Of a stretch of 37,490 bases of DNA, positions 16,258-26,005 are shown one piece after another (the stretch's first letter is position 1; each line of letters opens with the position of its first letter). The notes below the pieces were generated by a model. It saw only the letters and a program-made list of their open reading frames with translations. It had not been told where the DNA came from and did not search any database. Source of the DNA: Eubacterium sp. (GTDB taxonomy: Bacteria; Bacillota; Clostridia; Lachnospirales; Lachnospiraceae); assembly GCA_024683035.1 (NCBI GenBank), contig JAIKYQ010000166.1:1-37490 (forward strand). Reading direction: 5' to 3'. The position numbers were made by a program, and so were the translations under genes.

Positions 16258-19200
16258 ATGGGACAGGTACGTCGTGTATATTGCGAAAAGAAAGCCGGAT
16301 TTAACGGCGCAGCCAGAGATCTTCTGCATGAAATACGGCATTATTTCGGAGTTGCCGGTGTGGAAGAGGTTCGTATTCTGATCCGGTACGACGTGGAAAA
16401 CATTTCGGACGATATTTTTGAAAAGGCCTGTACGGTGGTGTTTTCGGAACCGCCGGTGGACGAACTGTATCGGGAGGATTTCCCGCGGAAAGAACAGGAC
16501 AGGGTATTCTCTGTGGAATATCTGCCGGGGCAGTTTGATCAGCGGGCGGATTCAGCCGTGCAGTGCATACAGTTCCTGAGCGAAAAAGAAAAGCCGATCA
16601 TCCGTACCGCGACGACCTATGTGCTGTCCGGCGACATGAGCGATGCGGAACTGGAAGCGATCAAAAAACACTGCATCAATCCGGTGGATTCCCGTGAAAG
16701 CGGCATGGAAAAACCGGAAACGCTGGTGATGGTTTTCCCGGAGCCGGAAGACATCGCCGTATTTGACGGATTCCGTACCATGAAAGAAGCGGATCTGCGT
16801 GCTTTATACGACAGCCTGAATCTGGCCATGACGTTCCGGGATTTTGTGTTCATCCAGGAGCATTTTGCCAAAAAGGAAGACCGGGATCCGACCGTTACCG
16901 AGATCCGTGTGCTGGATACATACTGGTCCGATCACTGCCGGCATACGACCTTTTCGACAGAACTGCAGAAGATCACGTTCGGAGAAGGCGAGTACCTGGA
17001 GCCGATCCGGTCCAGCTATGACCGGTATCTGGCGGACCGGGAGGCACTGTACAAAGGACGTGATGACAAATACATCTGTCTGATGGATCTGGCTACGCTC
17101 GCTGCAAAGGTATTAAAGAAAGAAGGAAAGCTGACAGATCAGGAAGAATCTGAGGAGATCAATGCCTGCAGTATCATTGTTCCCGTGGATGCGGACGGTG
17201 AGACGGAAGAATGGCTGATCAACTTCAAAAACGAGACGCATAATCATCCGACGGAGATTGAGCCTTTCGGCGGCGCGGCTACCTGTCTGGGCGGTGCGAT
17301 CCGCGATCCGCTTTCCGGGCGGACCTATGTCTATCAGGCCATGCGCATAACCGGTGCGGCAGATCCGACACGGCCGGTATCCGAGACCCTGGAGGGGAAA
17401 CTGCCGCAGAAAACGCTGACCAGAAGCGCGGCGCGCGGCTACAGCTCGTACGGGAACCAGATCGGCCTGGCAACCGGATATGTAAAAGAGATCTATCATC
17501 CGGATTATGTGGCCAAGCGTATGGAAATCGGGGCCGTGATGGGAGCTGCACCAAGAAGTGCCGTCAAACGTGCCACCTCCGATCCGGGCGATGTGATCAT
17601 CCTGCTGGGCGGACGTACCGGACGGGACGGTGTCGGCGGGGCAACCGGGTCCTCCAAAGTGCATACGACGGAATCGCTGGAAACCTGCGGCGCGGAAGTC
17701 CAGAAGGGTAACGCACCGACAGAGCGTAAGCTGCAGCGCATGTTCCGGAGACCGGAAGTCAGCCGGCTGATCAAGAAGTGCAACGATTTCGGAGCCGGAG
17801 GTGTTTCCGTGGCCATCGGGGAGCTGGCGGCAGGACTTTCCATAGATCTGGATAAGGTGCCGAAAAAATATGCGGGCCTGGACGGGACAGAGCTGGCCAT
17901 ATCCGAATCCCAGGAAAGAATGGCCGTGGTGGTGGATCCCGCAGACGAAGCGGCCTTTATGGCGTTTGCCGAAGAAGAAAACCTGGAAGCGGTACGGGTG
18001 GCCGTTGTCACAGAGGAGCCGCAGCTGGTGCTGTACTGGAGAGGGAAGAAGATCGTGGATCTGTCCCGTGCGTTCCTGGATACCAACGGAGCGCACCAGG
18101 AGACAGATGTCGAGGTGCTGATCCCGCAGCGGGAGGGATGTCCTCTGGAGGCGCCTTCTCTGGTACGGGACCTGAGAAAAACCTGGCTGCAGAGGCTTTC
18201 GGATCTGAATGCCTGTTCCCAGAAAGGGCTTGTCGAGATGTTCGATTCTTCCATCGGCGCCGGCAGTGTCCTGATGCCGTATGGCGGAATCTGGCAGATG
18301 ACCGAAACGCAGACCATGATCGCCAAGGTGCCCGTGCTCCAGAAAGAAACAGAAACCGTCACCATGATGAGCTATGGCTTTGATCCGTATCTTTCCAGCT
18401 GGAGTCCCTATCACGGGGCTGTATGGGCTGTGACGGATTCGCTTTCCAAGATCGTGGCATCCGGAGGAAGTGCCAAAACGGTGCATTTCACGTTCCAGGA
18501 ATACTTCCAGAGAATGACGGAAGACCCGACCCGCTGGAGTCAGCCGTTTTCCGCCCTGCTGGGGGCGTACGAAGCGCAGAGGCGCTATGGCCTGGCATCC
18601 ATCGGCGGGAAAGACAGCATGTCCGGCAGCTTCAATGAGATCAATGTGCCGCCGACGCTGGTCTCGTTTGCCGTCGCTGTCGGGAAGCTGGGTGATGTGG
18701 TCACACCGGAGATGAAGGAAGCCGGAGACAAACTGCTGTATGTCCGGCTGCCGCGGGACGAAAAGGAGCTGCCGCAGTATGAGAAAGTCATGGAGCTGTA
18801 TGAACAGATCCATGCGGAAATGCAGAAGGGCCACATCCGGGCAGCCTATGTAACGGACCGGCTCGGCCTGGCTCCGGCGATCAGCAAGATGATGTTCGGC
18901 AACCGGATGGGGATCGATCTGGACCTGCGGTATCCGGTTACGTCTCTCTTTGCGCCGGCTGTCGGTGATTTTCTTCTCGAGATGGCGCCGGAATGGGCGG
19001 AGCAGCTGCCGTTTGCTGCCGAAGTCGTCGGGACGGTTACGGCACGGGACGAGGTCTGTTATGATGATGAATTCCTGACCGGAAATGAACTGCGCCAGGC
19101 CTGGAACAGTACGCTCGGCGGCGTGTTCCGGCCGGTTTCCGGTGAAGAACCGCAGAAGACAGAGATAGAAGATGCGGGTGTGTATAAGGAAAAGAACATC

Positions 19201-20022
19201 CACATCTGTTCCCATAAGATCGCGCAGCCGCAGGTGTTCATACCTGTATTCCCGGGCACCAACTGCGAATACGACAGTGAACGGGCATTTGTACGGGCCG
19301 GCGCCAAGGTAAAGACACAGGTGTTCCGCAATCTCGACGAGAGCGGGATCCGCGCGTCTGTGCAGGCTTTCTGCACAGGTATCCGCGAGGCACAGATCCT
19401 GTTCTTCCCCGGCGGCTTTTCCGCCGGTGACGAGCCGGACGGTTCGGCGAAGTTCTTTGCCACGGCGTTCCAGAATGAAGAGATCAAGGAGGCCGTGACG
19501 GATCTGCTGCAGCAGCGGGACGGACTGGTGCTGGGCATCTGCAACGGCTTCCAGGCACTGATCAAGCTGGGGCTGGTTCCATACGGAGAGATCCTCGGCC
19601 AGAAGGATGACTCGCCGACCCTGACGTTCAATACGGTCGGGAGGCATATTTCCAAAATGGCCTATACCAGAGTGGTTTCCAATAAATCTCCCTGGCTGGC
19701 GCTGGCGGAACCTGGCGGTGTATATACCTGCCCCGCCTCGCACGGGGAAGGCAGATTTGTAGCCAGTGAGGAATGGATCCGGAAGCTGCAGGAAAACGGA
19801 CTAATCGCCACACGGTACTGTGATCCGGAAGGCCGCTGCACGGATGACGAATACTGGAACATCAACGGTTCCATGTTCCAGATCGAAGGCATTACCAGTC
19901 CGGACGGACGGGTATACGGCAAAATGGCCCATGCCGAGCGGCGCGGACACGGCGTGGCCGTGAACATTACCGGCGAACAGGACATGAAACTGTTTGAATC
20001 CGGTGTACATTATTTCAGATAA
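16258..20022 (+). CDS. purL: Phosphoribosylformylglycinamidine synthase, single-chain form
   Basis: The 1254-residue enzyme converts FGAR, glutamine and ATP to FGAM in purine synthesis. It is the large one-chain form combining PurS-like, PurL and PurQ parts, as found in proteobacteria and many Clostridia. Visible signatures: TYWSDHCRHTTF (about 222-233), KNETHNHPTEIEPFGGAATCLGG in the ATP site, and the PurL repeats with GGKDSMSGSF. The class I glutaminase domain at the C-terminus (from about residue 990) has nucleophile C1095 (GICNGFQAL) and H1162/E1164 (ASHGEGRF). AGAAAGGAAAG precedes ATG 16258. It is followed after 13 bases by a CNNM-type membrane protein gene. Confidence 0.97.
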   Translation: MGQVRRVYCEKKAGFNGAARDLLHEIRHYFGVAGVEEVRILIRYDVENISDDIFEKACTVVFSEPPVDELYREDFPRKEQDRVFSVEYLPGQFDQRADSAVQCIQFLSEKEKPIIRTATTYVLSGDMSDAELEAIKKHCINPVDSRESGMEKPETLVMVFPEPEDIAVFDGFRTMKEADLRALYDSLNLAMTFRDFVFIQEHFAKKEDRDPTVTEIRVLDTYWSDHCRHTTFSTELQKITFGEGEYLEPIRSSYDRYLADREALYKGRDDKYICLMDLATLAAKVLKKEGKLTDQEESEEINACSIIVPVDADGETEEWLINFKNETHNHPTEIEPFGGAATCLGGAIRDPLSGRTYVYQAMRITGAADPTRPVSETLEGKLPQKTLTRSAARGYSSYGNQIGLATGYVKEIYHPDYVAKRMEIGAVMGAAPRSAVKRATSDPGDVIILLGGRTGRDGVGGATGSSKVHTTESLETCGAEVQKGNAPTERKLQRMFRRPEVSRLIKKCNDFGAGGVSVAIGELAAGLSIDLDKVPKKYAGLDGTELAISESQERMAVVVDPADEAAFMAFAEEENLEAVRVAVVTEEPQLVLYWRGKKIVDLSRAFLDTNGAHQETDVEVLIPQREGCPLEAPSLVRDLRKTWLQRLSDLNACSQKGLVEMFDSSIGAGSVLMPYGGIWQMTETQTMIAKVPVLQKETETVTMMSYGFDPYLSSWSPYHGAVWAVTDSLSKIVASGGSAKTVHFTFQEYFQRMTEDPTRWSQPFSALLGAYEAQRRYGLASIGGKDSMSGSFNEINVPPTLVSFAVAVGKLGDVVTPEMKEAGDKLLYVRLPRDEKELPQYEKVMELYEQIHAEMQKGHIRAAYVTDRLGLAPAISKMMFGNRMGIDLDLRYPVTSLFAPAVGDFLLEMAPEWAEQLPFAAEVVGTVTARDEVCYDDEFLTGNELRQAWNSTLGGVFRPVSGEEPQKTEIEDAGVYKEKNIHICSHKIAQPQVFIPVFPGTNCEYDSERAFVRAGAKVKTQVFRNLDESGIRASVQAFCTGIREAQILFFPGGFSAGDEPDGSAKFFATAFQNEEIKEAVTDLLQQRDGLVLGICNGFQALIKLGLVPYGEILGQKDDSPTLTFNTVGRHISKMAYTRVVSNKSPWLALAEPGGVYTCPASHGEGRFVASEEWIRKLQENGLIATRYCDPEGRCTDDEYWNINGSMFQIEGITSPDGRVYGKMAHAERRGHGVAVNITGEQDMKLFESGVHYFR

Positions 20023-20035
20023 GGAGAGCAACTCT

Positions 20036-21367
20036 ATGGATACGGATCCCTGGATAGGCCGTCTGGTCCTGCAGATCGTTCTGATCGCGGTCAATGCTGT
20101 ATTTGCCTGCGCCGAGATCGCAGTCATATCCATGAGCGATACAAAACTGGAAAAACTGGAAGAAGAAGGCGACCGGCGGGCCCGGACGCTGCATAAACTG
20201 ACGCGCGTGCCGGCCCGGTTCCTGGCAACGATCCAGGTGGCTATCACTCTGTCCGGTTTTCTGGGAAGTGCCTTTGCTGCCGACGCTTTTGCAGGACGTC
20301 TCTGCAGAGCTCTGGCCGGGATCGGTCTGGTGATCCCGGAGAGCGCGGCCATCGTGATCGTGACAGTTATCCTGTCGTATGTCACGCTTGTGTTCGGAGA
20401 ACTGGTCCCCAAGCGGCTGGCCATGAAGAATCCGGAAAAGGTCTCGCTGGGGCTGGCCGGACTTCTGTACGTGGTTTCACAGGTGTTTTACCCTCTGGTA
20501 GCCCTGCTGACCGCTTCGACCAACGGCGTGCTGCGTCTTTTTCATATAGATCCGGATGCGGAGGATGAAACCGTCACGGAGGAAGAGATCCGCATGATGG
20601 TGGACGCGGGAAGTGAGAAAGGCACGATCGATGAAGACGAACAGGAAATGATCCGGAATGTGTTCGAGTTTGACGATCTTTCCGTTGGAGAAATCTGTAC
20701 ACACAGAAAAGACGTGGTGATCCTGTATACGGAAGATCCGCTGGAGGAATGGCAGCAGCAGATCCATCAGAGCAGGCATTCCCGTTTTCCGGTCTGCCGG
20801 GAAACGGCCGATCATGTGATCGGCATTCTGGATGCCAAGGATTTTTTCCGGCTGCATGGGAGCAGTAAAGAAGAGATCATGGAGCAGGCCGTCGATCCGG
20901 CGTATTTTGTGCCCGGAACCCTGAAGGCAGATGTACTGCTCCGCAATATGAAATCCACGGGACGTTATTTTGCCGTGGTGCTGGACGAATACGGCGGCAT
21001 GGACGGGATCATTTCCCTGCGGGATCTGATCGAGCAGCTTGTCGGAGACCTGGTAGAAGAAGACGAAGTGGCCAGGCCGGAAGAGATCGTCCGGATCACG
21101 GACACTACCTGGAAAATACAGGGCAGCGCTTCGCTGGATGATGTATCGGAAGAACTGCATGTGCCGCTGCCGGTGGATGAATACGACACGTTTGGCGGAT
21201 ATGTGTTCGGCGTACTGGGAGCGGTGCCGGATGACGGTTCTCATTTTGAACTGGATTCGGACGGCCTGCATATCCGCGTACTGCGGATCCGGGGACACCG
21301 GATCGAAGGGTCGATCGTTTCCCTGATCCCTGCCGAAGAAAAAGAAAACGGAAACGGAGCATCATAA
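20036..21367 (+). CDS. CNNM/CorC (hemolysin C family) membrane protein
   Basis: The roughly 443-residue protein has an N-terminal DUF21 membrane domain with about four helices (near 8-30, 60-82, 90-112, 130-150; contains ESAAIVIVTVILSYVTLVFGELVPKRLA). A pair of CBS domains follows (about 200-330, starting after MIRNVFEFDDLSVGEI), then a CorC/HlyC C-terminal domain (about 345-430). The family is linked to magnesium and other divalent cation efflux. I chose ATG 20036, nine bases after AAGGAG; an upstream ATG at 19994 lies inside purL and lacks a site. Co-transcription with purL is likely. Confidence 0.92.
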   Translation: MDTDPWIGRLVLQIVLIAVNAVFACAEIAVISMSDTKLEKLEEEGDRRARTLHKLTRVPARFLATIQVAITLSGFLGSAFAADAFAGRLCRALAGIGLVIPESAAIVIVTVILSYVTLVFGELVPKRLAMKNPEKVSLGLAGLLYVVSQVFYPLVALLTASTNGVLRLFHIDPDAEDETVTEEEIRMMVDAGSEKGTIDEDEQEMIRNVFEFDDLSVGEICTHRKDVVILYTEDPLEEWQQQIHQSRHSRFPVCRETADHVIGILDAKDFFRLHGSSKEEIMEQAVDPAYFVPGTLKADVLLRNMKSTGRYFAVVLDEYGGMDGIISLRDLIEQLVGDLVEEDEVARPEEIVRITDTTWKIQGSASLDDVSEELHVPLPVDEYDTFGGYVFGVLGAVPDDGSHFELDSDGLHIRVLRIRGHRIEGSIVSLIPAEEKENGNGAS

Positions 21368-21397
21368 GTACGGCGGGAAGCGCCCGCGCGGAGTTTC

Positions 21398-21426
21398 TTG
21401 CGTTTCGCGCCTTTTTCCGCTATACT
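21398..21426 (+). promoter_or_regulatory. Promoter of the SEC-C/clpC/radA operon
   Basis: TTGCGT (21398-21403) and TATACT (21421-21426) are 17 bases apart. A GC-rich hairpin (GCGGG-N5-CCCGC, 21373-21387) just upstream may end the preceding operon. Neither a CtsR heptad repeat nor a CIRCE element was found between here and the start codon. Confidence 0.65.
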
Positions 21427-21463
21427 CTTATGAAATTGATTAAAAACCAAGAGAGGTATTGCA

Positions 21464-21967
21464 ATGGCTTTATTACAGGAATGGCAGAAAATAGCCTACG
21501 ATGAAAAAGCAGACAAAGGGTATCTGAAAAAATTCTGGACAGATTATTTTGCACTGGAAAAAAGTATCTATGAGAAGCTTCTGGAGACCCCGGATGTTGT
21601 GGAGAAGGGGACGGTCAGGGAGCTGGCGGATAAATTCGGTGTCGATATCCTGGCTATGGCCGGGTTTCTGGACGGGATCAACGACAGTCTGATCGAAAAG
21701 AATCCGATCGAGACCATGGAAGAGGATACCGTCGTCAACCTGGGATTTGACAAAGAACTCCTGTTCCGGAATATGGTCGATGCGAAAGCAGACTGGCTGT
21801 ATGATCTGCCGCAGTGGGATTCCATTTTTACGGCAGAGCATAAAGAGGAATTGTATAAAGATCAGAAGAAAGCCAATACGATCGTCAAGGGAAAGAAGAT
21901 CGGCCGCAACGATCCCTGTCCCTGCGGCAGCGGCAAAAAGTATAAATTCTGTTGTGGAAGGAACTGA
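21464..21967 (+). CDS. SEC-C motif protein upstream of clpC
   Basis: This 167-residue acidic, largely helical protein ends in a SEC-C zinc-binding motif, [17 protein letters not shown] (C152, C154, C163, C164), the module known from the SecA tail where it binds zinc and contacts SecB or ribosomes. The N-terminal 145 residues belong to a family common in Lachnospiraceae that I recognise only as uncharacterised. GAGAGG upstream supports ATG 21464. It is the first gene of an operon with clpC (8-base gap) and radA. In other Firmicutes the place before clpC is filled by ctsR, mcsA and mcsB, where McsA also has zinc-binding cysteines. A role as a ClpC adaptor is therefore an attractive but unproven inference. 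Confidence 0.85.
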   Translation: MALLQEWQKIAYDEKADKGYLKKFWTDYFALEKSIYEKLLETPDVVEKGTVRELADKFGVDILAMAGFLDGINDSLIEKNPIETMEEDTVVNLGFDKELLFRNMVDAKADWLYDLPQWDSIFTAEHKEELYKDQKKANTIVKGKKIGRNDPCPCGSGKKYKFCCGRN

Positions 21968-21975
21968 ACAGGTTT

Positions 21976-24441
21976 ATGGATACAACCTTCACTTCACAGG
22001 CACAGACCGCCATCTCTCTCGCACGAAAGACGGCGGTCGATTGCCATCATGCGTATATCGGAACCGAACATCTGCTGATCGGACTCCTGAGGGAGGAGAA
22101 CGGTACGGCAGCGCAGATCCTCCGGGAGTTCCAGGTAGTCGAAGATAAACTGCTGCGGCTGATCGATCGGCTGATCGATCCGTCGCAAGACGGGAAAAGC
22201 CGGCTTGCGCCGGCCTGGACGCCGCGTGCAGAAAAGGTCCTGGATGCTGCCCGCCAGGAGGCCGGATCCGCCGGTATGCAGCAGGCGGGCACCGAGCATA
22301 TCCTCCTGGCCATGCTGGTCGAAACGGATTGTGTAGCCTGCCGTCTGCTGTTTACCATGGGCGTCAATATGCAGCGCATGTATACGGCCCTTCTGGGCAT
22401 ATCCGGCATCGATGAAAAGGAAATGCAGGAGCGGACGAAAAAGATCCGGGATAAAAAAACCGGCAATAGCACCACGCCTGTTCTGGATCAGTACAGCCGG
22501 GATCTTACGAAACTGGCGGAAGAAAACAAACTGGATCCGGTCGTGGGAAGAGAGCGGGAGATCGAGCGCATCATCCAGATCCTCAGCCGCAGAAAGAAGA
22601 ACAACCCCTGTCTGACCGGGGAACCCGGCGTAGGGAAAACGGCTGTCGTGGAAGGGCTCGCCCGCCGTATTGCCGATGGGACGGTGCCGGAGAGCATACG
22701 GGACCGCAGGCTGCTGACACTGGACCTTTCCGGTATGGTAGCCGGTACCAAGTACAGAGGGGAATTTGAGGAAAGGATCAAACGTGTCCTGAAAGAGGTA
22801 ACAGAAGACGGACATATCCTCCTGTTCATGGATGAGCTGCATACGATGATCGGCGCCGGCGGTGCCGAGGGTGCGCTGGATGCCTCCAATATCCTGAAGC
22901 CGTCCCTGGCCCGCGGGGAGATTCAGCTGATCGGTGCCACGACGATCGAAGAGTACCGGAAACACATTGAAAAGGATGCGGCGCTGGAACGCCGTTTTCA
23001 GCCGGTTTCGATCGAAGAACCGGATGAGGCGCATACGCTGGAGATCCTGCGCGAACTCCGGCCGTATTACGAAGCGCATCACCATGTCGTGATCCGCGAG
23101 GATGCGCTGGAAGCAGCGGTGGCACTCAGCACCCGGTATATCCAGGACCGTTTTCAGCCGGACAAAGCGCTGGACCTGATCGATGAAGCTTCTTCCCGTG
23201 TACAGATGAAAGGCCTTTTGGAGAAGAGTGCCGGAAAGTATACGGACAGTGATGGCCATATGGCAGAACAACAGATCGAAGAAGCACTCTTTGCAGGAGA
23301 TCTGGCGCTGGCAGCCACTCTTCGGAAAGAGCAGGTTCAGGCGGTAAACAGGAAGAAGATGCAGGAGGCCGGGAAGAAAAAAGCCGCAGACCGTCTGCGG
23401 GAAGTACGCAGGGAAGACGTTGCCGTGACGGCCTCTGTCTGGACCGGTATACCCGTGGAGCGGATCGCGGAGACAGAATCACGCCGTCTGTCCCGTCTGG
23501 AGCAGACGCTGCATAAACGGGTGGTCGGGCAGGAAGAAGCGGTATCGGCTGTTGCCCGTGCCATTCGCAGAGGCCGGGTCGGCCTGAAGGATCCGGCGCG
23601 CCCGATCGGATCGTTCCTGTTCCTGGGTCCTACCGGTGTCGGTAAAACGGAGCTTTGCAAAGCGCTGGCCGAAGCGGTTTTCGGAAGCGAAGATGCCATG
23701 ATCCGTGTGGACATGTCTGAATATATGGAAAAACACAGCGTATCCAAGCTGATCGGTTCGCCGCCGGGATATGTCGGGTATGATGAAGGCGGACAGCTTT
23801 CCGAAAAGATCCGCCGGCATCCGTACAGTGTGCTGCTTTTCGATGAGATCGAAAAGGCGCATCCGGATGTATTTAATGTCCTGCTGCAGGTTCTGGATGA
23901 CGGCCATATCACCGATGCGCAGGGGCGCAAAGTCAGTTTTAAGGAAACCATTATCATCATGACTTCCAATGCCGGCGCATCCCGGATCATTCAGCCGAAA
24001 CGGCTGGGATTCCTGTCGGCCAATGACGAAAAGGTCAATTATGAAAACATGAAATCCCAGGTCATGGAAGAGGTACAGCGCCTGTTCCGGCCGGAGTTTC
24101 TGAACCGCATTGATGAGATCCGGGTGTTCCATCAGCTGACGGAAACAGATATGAAACAGATTGCACGCATCCTGCTGAAGGAGCTTACCGGCAGATGCAA
24201 AGAGCAGATGGACATCACGCTGCAGGTACGTCCCGCAGCCGAAGAGGTACTGATACGGCGGAGTTTTGATCCGCGGTACGGCGCCCGTCCGCTGAAGCGG
24301 GAGATCCAGAACCATGTGGAAGACCGGCTTGCAGAAGAGATCCTGAGCGGTGCCGTCCGGCCGGGCGATACGGTGATCGTCACGGCCCGGAAAGGGGAAC
24401 TGGTTTTCAAAAACGGAGAAAAGGATGGCAAAGGACAGTAA
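21976..24441 (+). CDS. clpC: ATP-dependent Clp protease ATP-binding subunit ClpC
   Basis: The 821-residue AAA+ unfoldase has a Clp N-domain with two repeats (about 4-65 and 80-140) and two ATPase modules. The first has Walker A GEPGVGKT (215-222) and Walker B LLFMDELH; the second has Walker A GPTGVGKT (551-558) and LLFDEIEKAH. A short middle insertion between them identifies ClpC rather than ClpB. The RLGF loop (676-679) is the contact for ClpP, so it should deliver substrates for proteolysis. I chose ATG 21976; a TTG at 21952 would overlap the SEC-C gene without a ribosome site. Its end overlaps radA by 17 bases. No ctsR, mcsA or mcsB is adjacent. Confidence 0.95.
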   Translation: MDTTFTSQAQTAISLARKTAVDCHHAYIGTEHLLIGLLREENGTAAQILREFQVVEDKLLRLIDRLIDPSQDGKSRLAPAWTPRAEKVLDAARQEAGSAGMQQAGTEHILLAMLVETDCVACRLLFTMGVNMQRMYTALLGISGIDEKEMQERTKKIRDKKTGNSTTPVLDQYSRDLTKLAEENKLDPVVGREREIERIIQILSRRKKNNPCLTGEPGVGKTAVVEGLARRIADGTVPESIRDRRLLTLDLSGMVAGTKYRGEFEERIKRVLKEVTEDGHILLFMDELHTMIGAGGAEGALDASNILKPSLARGEIQLIGATTIEEYRKHIEKDAALERRFQPVSIEEPDEAHTLEILRELRPYYEAHHHVVIREDALEAAVALSTRYIQDRFQPDKALDLIDEASSRVQMKGLLEKSAGKYTDSDGHMAEQQIEEALFAGDLALAATLRKEQVQAVNRKKMQEAGKKKAADRLREVRREDVAVTASVWTGIPVERIAETESRRLSRLEQTLHKRVVGQEEAVSAVARAIRRGRVGLKDPARPIGSFLFLGPTGVGKTELCKALAEAVFGSEDAMIRVDMSEYMEKHSVSKLIGSPPGYVGYDEGGQLSEKIRRHPYSVLLFDEIEKAHPDVFNVLLQVLDDGHITDAQGRKVSFKETIIIMTSNAGASRIIQPKRLGFLSANDEKVNYENMKSQVMEEVQRLFRPEFLNRIDEIRVFHQLTETDMKQIARILLKELTGRCKEQMDITLQVRPAAEEVLIRRSFDPRYGARPLKREIQNHVEDRLAEEILSGAVRPGDTVIVTARKGELVFKNGEKDGKGQ

Positions 24442-25834
24442 AAGCATCTTCTTCTGTCAAAACTGCGGATATGAATCCGCCAAATGGATGGGGCAGTGTC
24501 CGGTCTGCCGAGAGTGGAATTCTTTTGCGGAAGAAGTGCTGACGAAAAAGAATACCGCCAAAAGCGGTGCCGCGCGTGATGCTGCCAGAGGCATTCAGGT
24601 AAAATCGGTGTCTGAGATCCCGATCGGTGATGAAAACCGGATCCGCACCGGGATCGGAGAACTGGACCGTGTGCTGGGCGGCGGCATTGTACTGGGATCC
24701 CTGATCCTGTTCGGCGGTGATCCGGGGATTGGGAAATCCACGCTCCTGCTGCAGGTCTGCCGCAATCTGGGGGAACAGAATAAAACCGTACTGTATGTGT
24801 CCGGCGAGGAATCCCTGGCGCAGATCAAGATGCGCGCGGTACGGATCGGCAGCTTTACCGAGACGGTCAAGCTGCTGTGCGAAACGGATCTGAGCCTCGT
24901 GGAACAGACTATAGAACGGATCCGTCCGGACCTGGTCGTGATCGATTCCATTCAGACCATGTACAATGAAGAGATCTCTTCGGCACCCGGAAGTGTGTCA
25001 CAGGTCCGTGAGTCAACGGCTGTCCTTCTCAGGATTGCCAAAACCAGGCAGATACCGGTCTGCATCGTCGGTCATGTGACGAAAGACGGAAATGTGGCCG
25101 GTCCCCGGGTACTGGAGCACATGGTGGACACGGTTCTCTATTTCGAAGGAGAGCGTTACGAGTCTTACCGCATCCTGCGATCTGTCAAGAACCGGTTTGG
25201 ATCCACCAATGAAATCGGTGTTTTTGAAATGCGCCGGGAAGGGCTGGCTGAGGTGCAGAACCCTTCGGAATTCATGCTGGACGGCCGTCCGTCCGCCTCT
25301 CCGGGATCTGTGGTGGCCTGTTCGATGGAGGGCTCACGCCCCATACTGCTGGAGATCCAGGCACTCGTCTGCCGAACCAATTACGGTTTTCCGCGCAGAA
25401 CGGCCAACGGAACCGATTATAACCGTGTGAATCTGCTGATGGCTGTTCTGGAAAAGAGGGGCCGCATCAATCTGTCGCAGTATGATGCCTATATCAATAT
25501 TACCGGCGGGATCCGTATGAACGAACCGGCACTGGATCTGGGGATCCTGCTGGCCGTTGCGTCCAGCTACCGCGATCAGCCGATCGGCGAGGATGTGGTG
25601 GTGTTCGGCGAGGTAGGACTTTCGGGCGAGATTCGCTCCGTTCCGATGGCAGAACAGCGTGTGAAAGAAGCGGTGAAGCTGGGCTTTCATACGGTGATCC
25701 TTCCGAAAGGAAGTATGCGTTCTCTCCGTGGGTTCACGGCTGAGCAGGAAAAGGAAAAAACAACCCTGCGGCTGATCCCGGTCGCCTCCATAAAGGAGGC
25801 CCTGCAGAGTCTGGAACAGACGGCAGGGCAGTAA
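24425..25834 (+). CDS. radA: DNA repair protein RadA
   Basis: The 469-residue protein promotes branch migration in homologous recombination. It has the N-terminal C4 zinc finger CQNCGYESAKWMGQCPVC (C11, C14, C25, C28), the RecA-like core with Walker A GGDPGIGKST (97-106), the RadA-specific KNRFG motif (255-259) and a C-terminal Lon-like domain ending near LQSLEQ. Length is normal. ATG 24425 lies within the end of clpC with GAGAAAAGG before it. The clpC-radA order is conserved in many Firmicutes. Confidence 0.97.
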   Translation: MAKDSKSIFFCQNCGYESAKWMGQCPVCREWNSFAEEVLTKKNTAKSGAARDAARGIQVKSVSEIPIGDENRIRTGIGELDRVLGGGIVLGSLILFGGDPGIGKSTLLLQVCRNLGEQNKTVLYVSGEESLAQIKMRAVRIGSFTETVKLLCETDLSLVEQTIERIRPDLVVIDSIQTMYNEEISSAPGSVSQVRESTAVLLRIAKTRQIPVCIVGHVTKDGNVAGPRVLEHMVDTVLYFEGERYESYRILRSVKNRFGSTNEIGVFEMRREGLAEVQNPSEFMLDGRPSASPGSVVACSMEGSRPILLEIQALVCRTNYGFPRRTANGTDYNRVNLLMAVLEKRGRINLSQYDAYINITGGIRMNEPALDLGILLAVASSYRDQPIGEDVVVFGEVGLSGEIRSVPMAEQRVKEAVKLGFHTVILPKGSMRSLRGFTAEQEKEKTTLRLIPVASIKEALQSLEQTAGQ

Positions 25835-25851
25835 AGAAGATCCGGAAAGAA

Positions 25852-25881
25852 AAACCCGGCAGCCATAAAGCTGCCGGGTTT
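25852..25881. terminator. Bidirectional terminator between radA and tRNA-Trp
   Basis: A perfect 11-bp stem, AAACCCGGCAG (25852-25862) with CTGCCGGGTTT (25871-25881), has an 8-base loop. On the minus strand it is followed by TTCTTT, a good U-tract ending the tRNA transcript; on the plus strand the GTTTAC end can stop radA transcription. Confidence 0.85.
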
Positions 25882-25888
25882 ACACATC

Positions 25889-25959
25889 CAGGGGCTGAGA
25901 GAATCGAACTCCCGCTAAGAGTTTTGGAGACTCCTGTCATACCATTTGACCAAGCCCCT
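25889..25959 (-). tRNA. tRNA-Trp (anticodon CCA)
   Basis: Read on the minus strand, the acceptor arm AGGGGCT pairs with AGCCCCT over all seven bases and the discriminator base is G, as usual for bacterial tRNA-Trp. The anticodon stem GGAGT/ACTCT encloses the loop CTCCAAA, giving anticodon CCA. The T arm GGGAG-TTCGATT-CTCTC is intact and the D arm has GTC/GAC pairing. The 3' CCA is not encoded (GGATG follows), so it must be added by nucleotidyltransferase. Confidence 0.95.
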
Positions 25960-26005
25960 TCGTGTTTTCAAAGCCCACTTAGAGTACCACAAGCCGCACC
26001 AGATG

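Noticed and set aside
17113-19743. An 876-codon open frame on the minus strand opposite purL
   Set aside because: Shadow of purL codon bias, with no homology, promoter or ribosome binding site. The same applies to the long antisense frames over pcrA (12913-14298) and ilvD (34446-35921).
21952-21975. TTG start for clpC
   Set aside because: It overlaps the SEC-C gene end and has no ribosome binding site; ATG 21976 gives a normal Clp N-domain start.
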